Assembly (NCBI RefSeq): GCF_900105055.1
Contig: NZ_FNTA01000004.1
Coordinates: forward strand, 5,611,501-5,675,500
Length of the DNA: 64,000 nucleotides
Reading direction: 5' to 3'
Source of the DNA: Amycolatopsis lurida
GTDB taxonomy: Bacteria > Actinomycetota > Actinomycetes > Mycobacteriales > Pseudonocardiaceae
The notes under the pieces were generated by a model, which did no database searches, was not told the origin of the DNA, and was given only the letters and a program-made list of their open reading frames with translations. A program made the position numbers and the translations under genes. Within the stretch, counting starts at the first letter, position 1, and each line of letters starts with the position of its first letter. This document shows positions 16,918 through 24,676 of the stretch, piece after piece.

Positions 16918-17756
16918 TACTTGCTCGCGGGCGCCGAGGGCTGGGTGGCGGGCGCGGACGGCTGACCGGCGCCGGGCTGGTCCTGCTGCGTGCCCGCGGT
17001 GCCCTTGTAGTCCATCGGCTTCGCGTCCGGCCCAGGCGGGGTCGGGTCGAAGTCGCCCGGCTCGATCTGCGCGTCGCAGGTGGCGTCACGCTCGGGGTAC
17101 GCGCCGAACGGGTTGGTGCGCAGCGCGGCGATGAACTGGTCGATCCGCTCGTCGGAGGCGGAGTCCAGCTTCAGCTGGTGGCCCCAGGACTGCACGGAGA
17201 TCGGCTTGTCCAGGTTCGGGTACGGCGACATCACCGTGTACGGCTTGCCTTCGACGCGCACCTTCAGCAGGTCGAGCGCCTCGCCGGAGATCTGGGCCGG
17301 GTTGTAGGCGATCCAGACCGCGCCGTGCTCGAGACCGTGCACCATGTTCTCGTTGCGGACGGCCTTTTCATAGACGACGCCGTTGCACGCGGCCCAGGCC
17401 TGGTCGTGCGGGCCACCGAAGGGCGGCGTCTTGTCGTAGGCGACGCGCTCGGCGGCGGTGACGTGCACGGAGCCTTCGTAGGTCGCCGTGGTCACGCCGG
17501 GGATCCGCTTCGAGGGATCCGGGTCCTGCTGTGAGGGCGCGAAGGCGGCCGCGGCCTCTTCGCGGGTCTTCTGCTCGCGCTTGGGCGCCGAAGCGACCAT
17601 GTAGTAGGTGACCACCGAGGCAGCCAGGACGACGATCGCGACGACGGCGATGATCGTGCCCCAGGGCGTGCCCTTCTTGGACACGACGGAACTACGGGCG
17701 GCCTTCATGGCGTTCTTCGACGACGCGCCCTTTTTTCTGGTTGTCCCGTTAGCCAT
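16917..17756 (-). CDS. DUF3105 membrane protein
   Basis: The 279-residue protein has a basic Lys/Ser-rich cytoplasmic N-terminus and one transmembrane helix (TIIAVVAIVVLAASVVTYYM). Its exported DUF3105 domain includes TPPFGGPHDQAWAACNGVVY, NMVHGLEHGAVWI and two Cys that could form a disulfide. A Pro/Gln/Ala tail follows. I chose ATG 17756 with AGGAG/GGAG just upstream; a TTG six codons earlier lacks a ribosome site. It is divergent from argS and coupled to DUF305. The two families often sit together in actinobacteria; their task is unknown. Confidence 0.82.
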   Translation of the reverse strand: MANGTTRKKGASSKNAMKAARSSVVSKKGTPWGTIIAVVAIVVLAASVVTYYMVASAPKREQKTREEAAAAFAPSQQDPDPSKRIPGVTTATYEGSVHVTAAERVAYDKTPPFGGPHDQAWAACNGVVYEKAVRNENMVHGLEHGAVWIAYNPAQISGEALDLLKVRVEGKPYTVMSPYPNLDKPISVQSWGHQLKLDSASDERIDQFIAALRTNPFGAYPERDATCDAQIEPGDFDPTPPGPDAKPMDYKGTAGTQQDQPGAGQPSAPATQPSAPASK

Positions 17757-17911
17757 GGCTCCTGCGTTCTCCAAAGGGGGTGGTCCCTGCGCGGGCCAGT
17801 GTAGAGACCGCGCGTCTGATCACCGTGAACAGCCGTAAGATCACCGGCTTGGCTCACACCTTCCGGCGGTCGCTGCGAAGCCCGGACCAGGTCACACCTA
17901 GAATTCCGCGA

Positions 17912-19567
17912 GTGACTCCCGCAGCTCTCGCCGACCTGGTCCGTAACTCCGCCGTGCAGGTTCTCACCGCGCGCGGCCTCGACGATTCCGTGCTGCCGGA
18001 GAAGGTGACGATCGAGCGTCCCCGCAACCCCGAGCACGGCGATTACGCGACCAACCTGGCGCTGCAGGTGGCCAAGAAGGCGGGGATGAAGCCCCGCGAC
18101 TTCGCCGACGCGCTGGCCGAGGCGCTCTCGGCCACCGACGGCATCGACTCGGCCGAGGTCGCCGGGCCGGGCTTCCTCAACCTGCGGCTCGCCGCCGACG
18201 CGCAGGGCCAGATCGTCCAGCAGGTGCTCGACGCCGGGGAGAAGTACGGCCTCGGCGACGCGCTGGCGGGCGTCAAGATCAACCTGGAGTTCGTCTCGGC
18301 GAACCCGACCGGCCCGATCCACCTCGGCGGCACCCGCTGGGCCGCGGTCGGCGACGCGCTGGGCCGCGTGCTGTCCGCGCAGGGCGGCCAGGTCACCCGG
18401 GAGTACTACTTCAACGACCACGGCGCGCAGATCGACCGCTTCGTCCGGTCCCTGATCGCCGCCGCCAAGGGCGAGCCCGCCCCCGAGGACGGCTACGCGG
18501 GCGGCTACATCAACGACATCGCCGCCGAGGTCATCCGCCAGGAGCCGAGCGCGCTCTCACTGCCGGACGACGAGCGGGCCGAGACCTTCCGCCGGGTCGG
18601 CATCGAGCTGATGTTCACCGAGATCAAGCAGAGCCTGCACGATTTCGGCACTGATTTCGACGTCTACTTCCACGAGAACTCGCTGCACGAGTCCGGCGCC
18701 GTGGCGTCCTCGGTCCAGCAGCTGAAGGACTCCGGGAACCTGTACTTCGAGGACGGCGCCTGGTGGCTCAAGTCCAAGGAGCACGGCGACGACAAGGACC
18801 GCGTCGTCATCAAGAAGGACGGCAACCCGGCCTACATCGCCGGCGACCTCGCCTACTTCCAGGACAAGCGCAAACGCGGTTTCGACCTCTGCATCTACAT
18901 GCTCGGCGCGGACCACCACGGCTACATCGCCCGGCTCAAGGCCGCCGCGGCCGCCTTCGGTGACGATCCGGCCGTGGTCGAGGTGCTGATCGGCCAGATG
19001 GTCAACCTGGTCTCCGAGGGCAAGCCCGTCCGGATGAGCAAGCGCGCGGGCACCGTGATCACCATGGAGGACCTGGTCGGCACGGTCGGCGTCGACGCGG
19101 CCCGCTACGAGCTGATCCGCTACTCGGTCGATTCCACTTTGGACATCGACCTCGACCTGCTTCGCAAGCACTCCAACGACAACCCGGTCTACTACGTCCA
19201 GTACGCCCACGCGCGGCTGGCCTCGTTACAGCGAAACGCCGCCGACCTCGGCCTGAAATCCGATGGCGAAGTGGACTTCGGCCTGCTTACGCTGCCCGCC
19301 GAGGGCGATCTGATCCGCACGATCGGCGAATTCCCGACCGTCCTCCGCCGGGCCGCACAGCTGCGTGAACCGCACCGCGTCGCCCGGTACCTCGAAGAAC
19401 TCGCCGGCGCGTACCACAAGTTCTACACCGTGGGCCGTGTTCTTCCCCAGGGCGACGAGGAGGCCACCCCCCTCACGTTCGCCCGGCTCGCGCTGTGCCA
19501 GGCCGCCCGCCAGGTGCTGGCGAACGGCCTCAACGTGCTCGGTGTCTCTGCTCCGGAACGGATGTAA
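17912..19567 (+). CDS. argS: Arginyl-tRNA synthetase
   Basis: The 551-residue class I synthetase charges tRNA-Arg. It has the N-terminal Arg-tRNA recognition domain, the HIGH-like signature ANPTGPIHLGG, the KMSKS-like VRMSKRAGTV, and a C-terminal DALR anticodon-binding domain. The GTG at 17912 gives the normal family N-terminus; upstream open frame is ignored. Codon 439 (19226-19228) is TTA, unusual for a housekeeping gene in such a high-GC genome. lysA begins six bases after the stop, so argS heads the argS-lysA-hom-thrC-thrB run. Confidence 0.97.
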   Translation: MTPAALADLVRNSAVQVLTARGLDDSVLPEKVTIERPRNPEHGDYATNLALQVAKKAGMKPRDFADALAEALSATDGIDSAEVAGPGFLNLRLAADAQGQIVQQVLDAGEKYGLGDALAGVKINLEFVSANPTGPIHLGGTRWAAVGDALGRVLSAQGGQVTREYYFNDHGAQIDRFVRSLIAAAKGEPAPEDGYAGGYINDIAAEVIRQEPSALSLPDDERAETFRRVGIELMFTEIKQSLHDFGTDFDVYFHENSLHESGAVASSVQQLKDSGNLYFEDGAWWLKSKEHGDDKDRVVIKKDGNPAYIAGDLAYFQDKRKRGFDLCIYMLGADHHGYIARLKAAAAAFGDDPAVVEVLIGQMVNLVSEGKPVRMSKRAGTVITMEDLVGTVGVDAARYELIRYSVDSTLDIDLDLLRKHSNDNPVYYVQYAHARLASLQRNAADLGLKSDGEVDFGLLTLPAEGDLIRTIGEFPTVLRRAAQLREPHRVARYLEELAGAYHKFYTVGRVLPQGDEEATPLTFARLALCQAARQVLANGLNVLGVSAPERM

Positions 19568-19573
19568 CCCAGA

Positions 19574-21007
19574 ATGGCTCACCCCGCGGGCCCCCGCCAC
19601 GCCGACGTCTACCCGCACGCCGACGCTTCCGGTTTCCCGCCGTCGAGTCCCGAAGAACTCGACAGGCTGTATCCGAAAGTCTGGCCCCGCAACACTTTCC
19701 GCGGCGGTGACGGCGTCGTCCGCATCGCCGGTGTCGACGTCCGCGAACTCGCCGAGACCTACGGCACGCCGCTGTTCGTCGTCGACGAGGCCGACTTCAA
19801 GTCCCGCTGCGCCGACTACGCCGAGGCGTTCGACGACCCGGCGCTCGTGCACTACGCGTCCAAGGCGTTCCTGTCCATCGAGATCGCCCGCTGGGTGGCC
19901 GAGCAGGGGCTGAGCCTGGACGTCTGCAGTGGCGGCGAGCTCGCCGTCGCGCAGCGCGCGAACTTCCCGGCGGAGCGGATCACCTTCCACGGCAACAACA
20001 AATCGCTGCCCGAACTGGAAGCCGCCGTCGAAGCGGGCGTCGGCACGGTCGTGGTCGACTCCTACTACGAGATCGCGCGGCTGGCCGACGTCGCCGCCCG
20101 GCACGACGTCGTGCAGAACGTCCTCATCCGGGTGACCGTCGGCGTCGAGGCGCACACCCACGAGTTCATCGCGACCGCGCACGAGGACCAGAAGTTCGGT
20201 TTCTCGCTGGCTTCCGGTGACGCGGCCGAGGCCGTGCGGCGCGTGCTCAACGCGCCGTCCCTCAAGCTGATCGGCCTGCACAGCCACATCGGTTCGCAGA
20301 TCTTCGACGCCGACGGTTTCGAGGTCGCCGCCCGTCGCGTGGTCGGCCTGCTGGCCGAACTCGCCAAGGAGCACGGCACCGATCTGCTCGACCAGCTGTC
20401 GATCGTCGACCTCGGCGGCGGTTTCGGTATCGCCTACACCGACAAGGACAACCCGCCCCCGCCCGCGCAGATGATCACGCAGATCCGCGAGATCGTCCGT
20501 AAGGAGTGCGAGTACGCGGGCCTTCCGGTGCCGAAGATCGCCGGCGAGCCGGGCCGCGCCATCGCCGGTCCCGGCACGATCACGCTGTACGAGGTCGGCA
20601 CCATCAAGGACGTCTCGCTCGGTGACAAGGCCGCCCGCCGTTACGTCAGCGTCGACGGCGGCATGAGCGACAACATCCGCACCGCGCTTTACGACGCCGT
20701 GTACGACTGCCGTCTCGTATCCCGGTCCGCCGACGACGACGGGGACGGCCAGGCCGCCGCCGCGCTGTCCCGGGTCGTGGGAAAACACTGTGAGTCCGGC
20801 GACATCGTCGTCCGTGACTGCTGGCTCCCGGACACCCTTGCTCCCGGCGACCTGCTCGCCGTGGCGGCCACCGGGGCGTACTGCTACTCGATGGCCAGCG
20901 GGTACAACCGGCAGCCGCGGCCCGCGGTGGTGGCCGTGCGCAACGGCAGCGCCCGCGTGCTGCTGCGGCGGGAGACGACGGACGACATGCTGCGCCTGGA
21001 GGTCTAG
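19574..21007 (+). CDS. lysA: Diaminopimelate decarboxylase
   Basis: The 477-residue PLP enzyme removes CO2 from meso-diaminopimelate to form L-lysine, the last step of the pathway. Visible motifs: PLP Lys in VHYASKAFLS, GLHSHIGSQI, the glycine-rich phosphate loop VDLGGGFGI, and the active-site Cys region SGDIVVRDCWLP near the C-terminus. It follows argS by six bases and precedes hom by three, so transcription is shared. The argS-lysA pair is widespread in actinobacteria. Confidence 0.97.
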   Translation: MAHPAGPRHADVYPHADASGFPPSSPEELDRLYPKVWPRNTFRGGDGVVRIAGVDVRELAETYGTPLFVVDEADFKSRCADYAEAFDDPALVHYASKAFLSIEIARWVAEQGLSLDVCSGGELAVAQRANFPAERITFHGNNKSLPELEAAVEAGVGTVVVDSYYEIARLADVAARHDVVQNVLIRVTVGVEAHTHEFIATAHEDQKFGFSLASGDAAEAVRRVLNAPSLKLIGLHSHIGSQIFDADGFEVAARRVVGLLAELAKEHGTDLLDQLSIVDLGGGFGIAYTDKDNPPPPAQMITQIREIVRKECEYAGLPVPKIAGEPGRAIAGPGTITLYEVGTIKDVSLGDKAARRYVSVDGGMSDNIRTALYDAVYDCRLVSRSADDDGDGQAAAALSRVVGKHCESGDIVVRDCWLPDTLAPGDLLAVAATGAYCYSMASGYNRQPRPAVVAVRNGSARVLLRRETTDDMLRLEV

Positions 21008-21010
21008 CAA

Positions 21011-22321
21011 GTGTCTATTGTGGACGAACGCGTGATCAGGGTCGCCCTGCTGGGCTGCGGGACGGTCGGCGGCGAGGTCGTCCGGCTGCTCACCGAGCAG
21101 GCCGGGGAACTCGCGGCCAGGGCGGGCGCCAGGGTGGAGCTGGCGGGCATCGCGGTGCGGCGCCCCGACAAACACCCTGAGCTGCCGCCGGAACTGGTCA
21201 CCTCCGACGTGACGAAGCTCGTCACCTCCCCGGACGTCGACGTCGTCGTCGAGCTGGTCGGGGGCATCGAGCCGGTGCGGCAGTGGCTGCTCGACGCGCT
21301 CAAGGCCGGGAAATCCGTTGTCACGGCGAACAAAGCGCTGCTCGCCGAGCATTCGGCGGAGCTTTTCGAGGCCGCCGACGCGGCAGGCGTGGACCTGTAC
21401 TTCGAGGCGGCCGTGGCCGGGGCGATCCCGTTGCTGCGCCCGCTGCGCGAATCGCTGGCCGGTGACCGCATCACCCGCGTGATGGGGATTGTCAACGGCA
21501 CCACCAACTACATCCTGTCCGCGATGGACTCCACCGGCGCCGGTTACGCGGAAACGCTGGAAGAGGCCAGCAGGCTCGGTTACGCGGAGGCCGACCCGAC
21601 GGCCGACGTCGACGGTTACGACGCGGCGTCCAAGGCCGCGATCCTCGCCTCGCTCGCGTTCCACACCCGGGTGACCGCGTCCGACGTGCACCGCGAGGGC
21701 ATCGCCGACGTCACCGCGTCGGACCTCGCCGCGGCGAACGTGCTGGGCCGCACGGTGAAACTGCTCGCCATCTGCGAACGCGTCACCGCCGACGACGGCA
21801 CCGAATCCGTTTCGGCGCGGGTGCATCCGGTGATGATCCCGCGCAACCACCAGCTCGCCGGGGTCGGCGGCGCGTACAACGCCGTCTACGTCGAGGCGGA
21901 CGCCGCCGGTGAGCTCATGTTCTACGGTCAGGGCGCCGGTGGCGCGCCGACCGCGAGTGCCGTGCTCGGCGACCTCGTCGCGGTGGCTCGAAACCGGGTC
22001 GTCGGCGGCCGTGGCCCGCGCGAATCCGCGCACGCCGCGCTCCCGGTCAGGCCGATGGGCCAGACGCCGACGCGGTACCACGTCAGTCTCGACGTGGCCG
22101 ATCGAGCGGGCGTCCTCGCCCAGGTGGCCCAGGCGTTCGCCGGGCACGGTGTCAGCATCGCCGCCGTGCGGCAGCGCGACGCGAACGACACGGCCAGCCT
22201 GGTCGTGGTCACCCACCTGGCGCCGGACGCGGCATTGCGGTCCACTGTGGACGACATTGCCGAACTCGATGTGGTGAACCAGGTCGTCAGTGTGATGCGT
22301 GTGGAAGGCGAAGACCAGTGA
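21011..22321 (+). CDS. hom: Homoserine dehydrogenase
   Basis: The 436-residue enzyme reduces aspartate semialdehyde to homoserine with NAD(P)H. It has the Rossmann motif VALLGCGTVGGEVV, the family signature VVTANKALLAEH, catalytic-domain NGTTNYILS, and a C-terminal ACT domain (SLDVADRAGVLAQVAQAF). The ACT domain usually gives threonine feedback inhibition. The GTG start is preceded by GGAGG within the end of lysA. The stop overlaps the GTG of thrC, so hom, thrC and thrB are coupled. Confidence 0.97.
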   Translation: MSIVDERVIRVALLGCGTVGGEVVRLLTEQAGELAARAGARVELAGIAVRRPDKHPELPPELVTSDVTKLVTSPDVDVVVELVGGIEPVRQWLLDALKAGKSVVTANKALLAEHSAELFEAADAAGVDLYFEAAVAGAIPLLRPLRESLAGDRITRVMGIVNGTTNYILSAMDSTGAGYAETLEEASRLGYAEADPTADVDGYDAASKAAILASLAFHTRVTASDVHREGIADVTASDLAAANVLGRTVKLLAICERVTADDGTESVSARVHPVMIPRNHQLAGVGGAYNAVYVEADAAGELMFYGQGAGGAPTASAVLGDLVAVARNRVVGGRGPRESAHAALPVRPMGQTPTRYHVSLDVADRAGVLAQVAQAFAGHGVSIAAVRQRDANDTASLVVVTHLAPDAALRSTVDDIAELDVVNQVVSVMRVEGEDQ

Positions 22322-23379
22322 TTCCCCAACCGTGGCCCGGGATCATCCAGGCTTATCCCGACCGGATCCCGGTCCCGTCCGGCGCGAGGGTGATCACCCT
22401 CGGGGAGGGCAACACCCCGCTGCTGCCCGCCCCGCACCTCTCGGAACTGACCGGCTGCGAGGTCTACCTCAAGGTCGAAGGCGTGAACCCGACCGGGTCG
22501 TTCAAGGACCGCGGGATGACCGTCGCCATCACGCACGCGCTCGCCAGCGGGCTCAAGGCGGTCATCTGCGCGTCCACCGGCAACACGTCGGCGTCGGCCG
22601 CCGCCTACGCGGCCCGTGCCGGGCTCACCTGCGCGGTGCTGGTGCCCCAGGGCAAGATCGCGATGGGCAAACTCGCCCAGGCGGTGCAGCACGGCGCGCG
22701 GATCCTCCAGGTGGACGGCAACTTCGACGACTGCCTCGAACTCGCGCAGAAGACCGCGATCGACTATCCGGTGACCTTGGTCAACTCGGTCAACCCGGTG
22801 CGCATCGCCGGCCAGAAGTCGGCCGCGTTCGAGATCTGCGACGTCCTCGGCCAGGCCCCGGACATCCACTGCCTGCCCGTCGGCAACGCGGGCAACATCA
22901 CCGCCTACTGGGCCGGGTATTCCGAGTACGCGGGCGATGGTGTGGTGAAGAACACCCCGCGGATGTTCGGCTTCCAAGCGGCCGGCGCCGCGCCTCTCGT
23001 GCACGGCGAGCCGGTGGCCGATCCCGACACCATCGCGACCGCGATCCGCATCGGCAGCCCCGCCTCCTGGGACGGCGCGATGAAGGCGAAGAACGCGTCC
23101 GCGGGCCTGTTCGAAGCGATCACCGACGAGAAGATCCTCGAGGCGTACCGGCTGCTCGCCCGCAAGGAAGGCGTGTTCGTCGAGCCCGCTTCGGCGACCA
23201 GCGTCGCGGGCCTGCTCGCCACGGCCGCCGACGGGCGCCTGCCGAAGGGTTCGACCGTCGTGTGCACCGTCACCGGACACGGCCTGAAGGACCCGGCCAC
23301 GGCGCTGGAGGGCAACGTCGAGGTCGAGCCGCTCGCCGTCGACCCGACCGCCGTCGCCGCCGCGCTGGACCTGCGATGA
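22318..23379 (+). CDS. thrC: Threonine synthase
   Basis: The 353-residue fold-type II PLP enzyme converts O-phosphohomoserine to threonine. The PLP Lys is in NPTGSFKDRGM. STGNTSASAAAYAARAG and the phosphate-binding LPVGNAGNITAYW are also present. It starts at GTG in a 4-base overlap with hom, and ends in ATGA overlap with thrB. Length and motif order are normal for the short actinobacterial type. Confidence 0.97.
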   Translation: MIPQPWPGIIQAYPDRIPVPSGARVITLGEGNTPLLPAPHLSELTGCEVYLKVEGVNPTGSFKDRGMTVAITHALASGLKAVICASTGNTSASAAAYAARAGLTCAVLVPQGKIAMGKLAQAVQHGARILQVDGNFDDCLELAQKTAIDYPVTLVNSVNPVRIAGQKSAAFEICDVLGQAPDIHCLPVGNAGNITAYWAGYSEYAGDGVVKNTPRMFGFQAAGAAPLVHGEPVADPDTIATAIRIGSPASWDGAMKAKNASAGLFEAITDEKILEAYRLLARKEGVFVEPASATSVAGLLATAADGRLPKGSTVVCTVTGHGLKDPATALEGNVEVEPLAVDPTAVAAALDLR

Positions 23380-24257
23380 CGCTGATCGAGGTCAAGGTCC
23401 CGGCGTCGTCGGCGAACCTCGGCCCGGGCTTCGACACCCTCGGCCTCGCGCTGGCGTTGTACGACCGGGTCGAACTCCGGATCACCGACGCCGGGCTCAA
23501 GATCGAGGTGATCGACGTCGGCGCGGGCGGGGTGGAGGACGTCCCGACCGACGAGTCGCACCTGGTCGTCCGTGCTTTCCGGCGCGGTTGCGAGCACCTC
23601 GGCCTCCGCCCGCCGGGCCTGCACCTGCGTTGCTTCAACGCCATCCCGCACGCTCGCGGCCTCGGCTCGTCCGCGGCCGCCGTCGTGACCGGTGTCGCGG
23701 CGGCGTACGCGCTGGCTGAGAAGGCCCTGGACGACGAAGCGCTGCAGCTGGCCGCCGGGTTCGAGGGACACGCCGACAACGCCGCGGCGAGCCTGCTGGG
23801 CGGCTTCGTGGTGGCCTGGACCGAGGGCGAGCGGTTCCGCGCCGAACGGCTCCAGCCCCACCACGACATCCGGCCCGTGGTCGCCGTCCCGGCGCTGCGG
23901 TCCTCGACCGACGCCACGCGCGGACTGCTCCCCGCCCAGGTCCCGCACGCCGACGCGGCGTTCACGGCCGGCCGCGCGGCGCTCGCGGTCCACGCGCTCA
24001 CCTCGCGCCCGGACCTGTTGCTCTCCGCGACCGAAGATCGGCTCCATCAGCACTACCGGGCGCCCGCGTACCCGGCGAGCAGCGAACTGGTGCGCGCGCT
24101 GAGGGCCGAAGGGGTGGCCGCGGCCATTTCCGGAGCCGGTCCGACCGTGCTCGCGCTGACCACCGGGGGAATACTCCCGGCAGGCGTCGACGTTACGTCT
24201 TTCGACGTCACCGAGCTGCCGATCGATCCGGGCGGCGTTCAGGTTGCGGCTCAGTAA
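23376..24257 (+). CDS. thrB: Homoserine kinase
   Basis: The 293-residue GHMP kinase phosphorylates homoserine for ThrC. It has the N-terminal VPASSANLGPGFDTLGLAL, the ATP-binding motif PHARGLGSSAAAVVTG, and the C-terminal GHMP motif AAISGAGPTVLAL. The ATG overlaps the thrC stop. It is the last gene of the aspartate-family run; a promoter for rho begins about 50 bases after its stop. Confidence 0.97.
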   Translation: MTLIEVKVPASSANLGPGFDTLGLALALYDRVELRITDAGLKIEVIDVGAGGVEDVPTDESHLVVRAFRRGCEHLGLRPPGLHLRCFNAIPHARGLGSSAAAVVTGVAAAYALAEKALDDEALQLAAGFEGHADNAAASLLGGFVVAWTEGERFRAERLQPHHDIRPVVAVPALRSSTDATRGLLPAQVPHADAAFTAGRAALAVHALTSRPDLLLSATEDRLHQHYRAPAYPASSELVRALRAEGVAAAISGAGPTVLALTTGGILPAGVDVTSFDVTELPIDPGGVQVAAQ

Positions 24258-24306
24258 AGCCTCGGTCACATGCCGGAGCCCCATCCCGCCACGCGGGGGG
24301 TGGTTG

Positions 24307-24335
24307 TTGCACCGGGCCGTGGCGCGGTCTACCCT
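24307..24335 (+). promoter_or_regulatory. Sigma-A-type promoter for rho
   Basis: TTGCAC (24307-24312) and TACCCT (24330-24335) are separated by exactly 17 bases, a good match to the housekeeping promoter of actinobacteria. It lies between thrB and rho on the correct strand and predicts a rho transcript with a 5' leader of about 335 bases. Confidence 0.7.
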
Positions 24336-24676
24336 CGGGGGCGTTCGATCACCGTGCGTTTCCGCACCCGGTGCCGGTCCAGGTGACCAGTGTCATCCTT
24401 GGCCCGCATCCTTCGTTGATCCGCCAGTTCCGCAGACCGCCTGGCAAGCGGGGAGTAGCGGATGGACGCAGGCGGGTTCCCGGTTCCGGCGGTGCCGAAT
24501 TCCGCTTCCTCCGTTTGGAGGACGCAAATCCCTGTGCTGGAGGCCTTCTAGCTGTGTTCAACACGGCCGAGGAGCTGATCGCCCGTATCGGGGGCCAATT
24601 ACGCCGTTTCGCAATCGGACGCGAGCGGCGGTCCGCTGATCCACCTGGAGGCGTGGATCGGTCAGGAAGGACATTT
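24336..24676 (+). other. Long 5' leader of rho
   Basis: About 340 bases separate the likely transcription start from the rho GTG. The frame of rho stays open through much of it, but no good start with a ribosome site precedes 24677. A hairpin, GATCCAC (24638-24644) and GTGGATC (24653-24659), sits just before the ribosome site AGGAAGGA. Long leaders on rho genes are known to allow autogenous control by Rho; whether this one does is inference. Confidence 0.45.

Noticed and set aside
19226..22216. 996-codon minus-strand ORF opposite argS, lysA and hom
   Set aside because: Antisense shadow spanning three well-supported genes, with low-complexity Arg/Gly/Asp/Val composition and no family.
21008..22317. 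Riboswitch or attenuator control of lysA, hom or thrC
   Set aside because: The genes are separated by only a few bases or overlap, leaving no room for a leader; none was seen before argS either.
22299..23375. Upstream part of the long frame running into thrB
   Set aside because: It is a shadow of thrC in another frame; homoserine kinase begins at ATG 23376 in overlap with the thrC stop.
24371..24676. Extended N-terminus for Rho
   Set aside because: The frame is open, but the extra 102 codons have no ribosome site and no similarity to Rho; GTG 24677 has AGGAAGGA.
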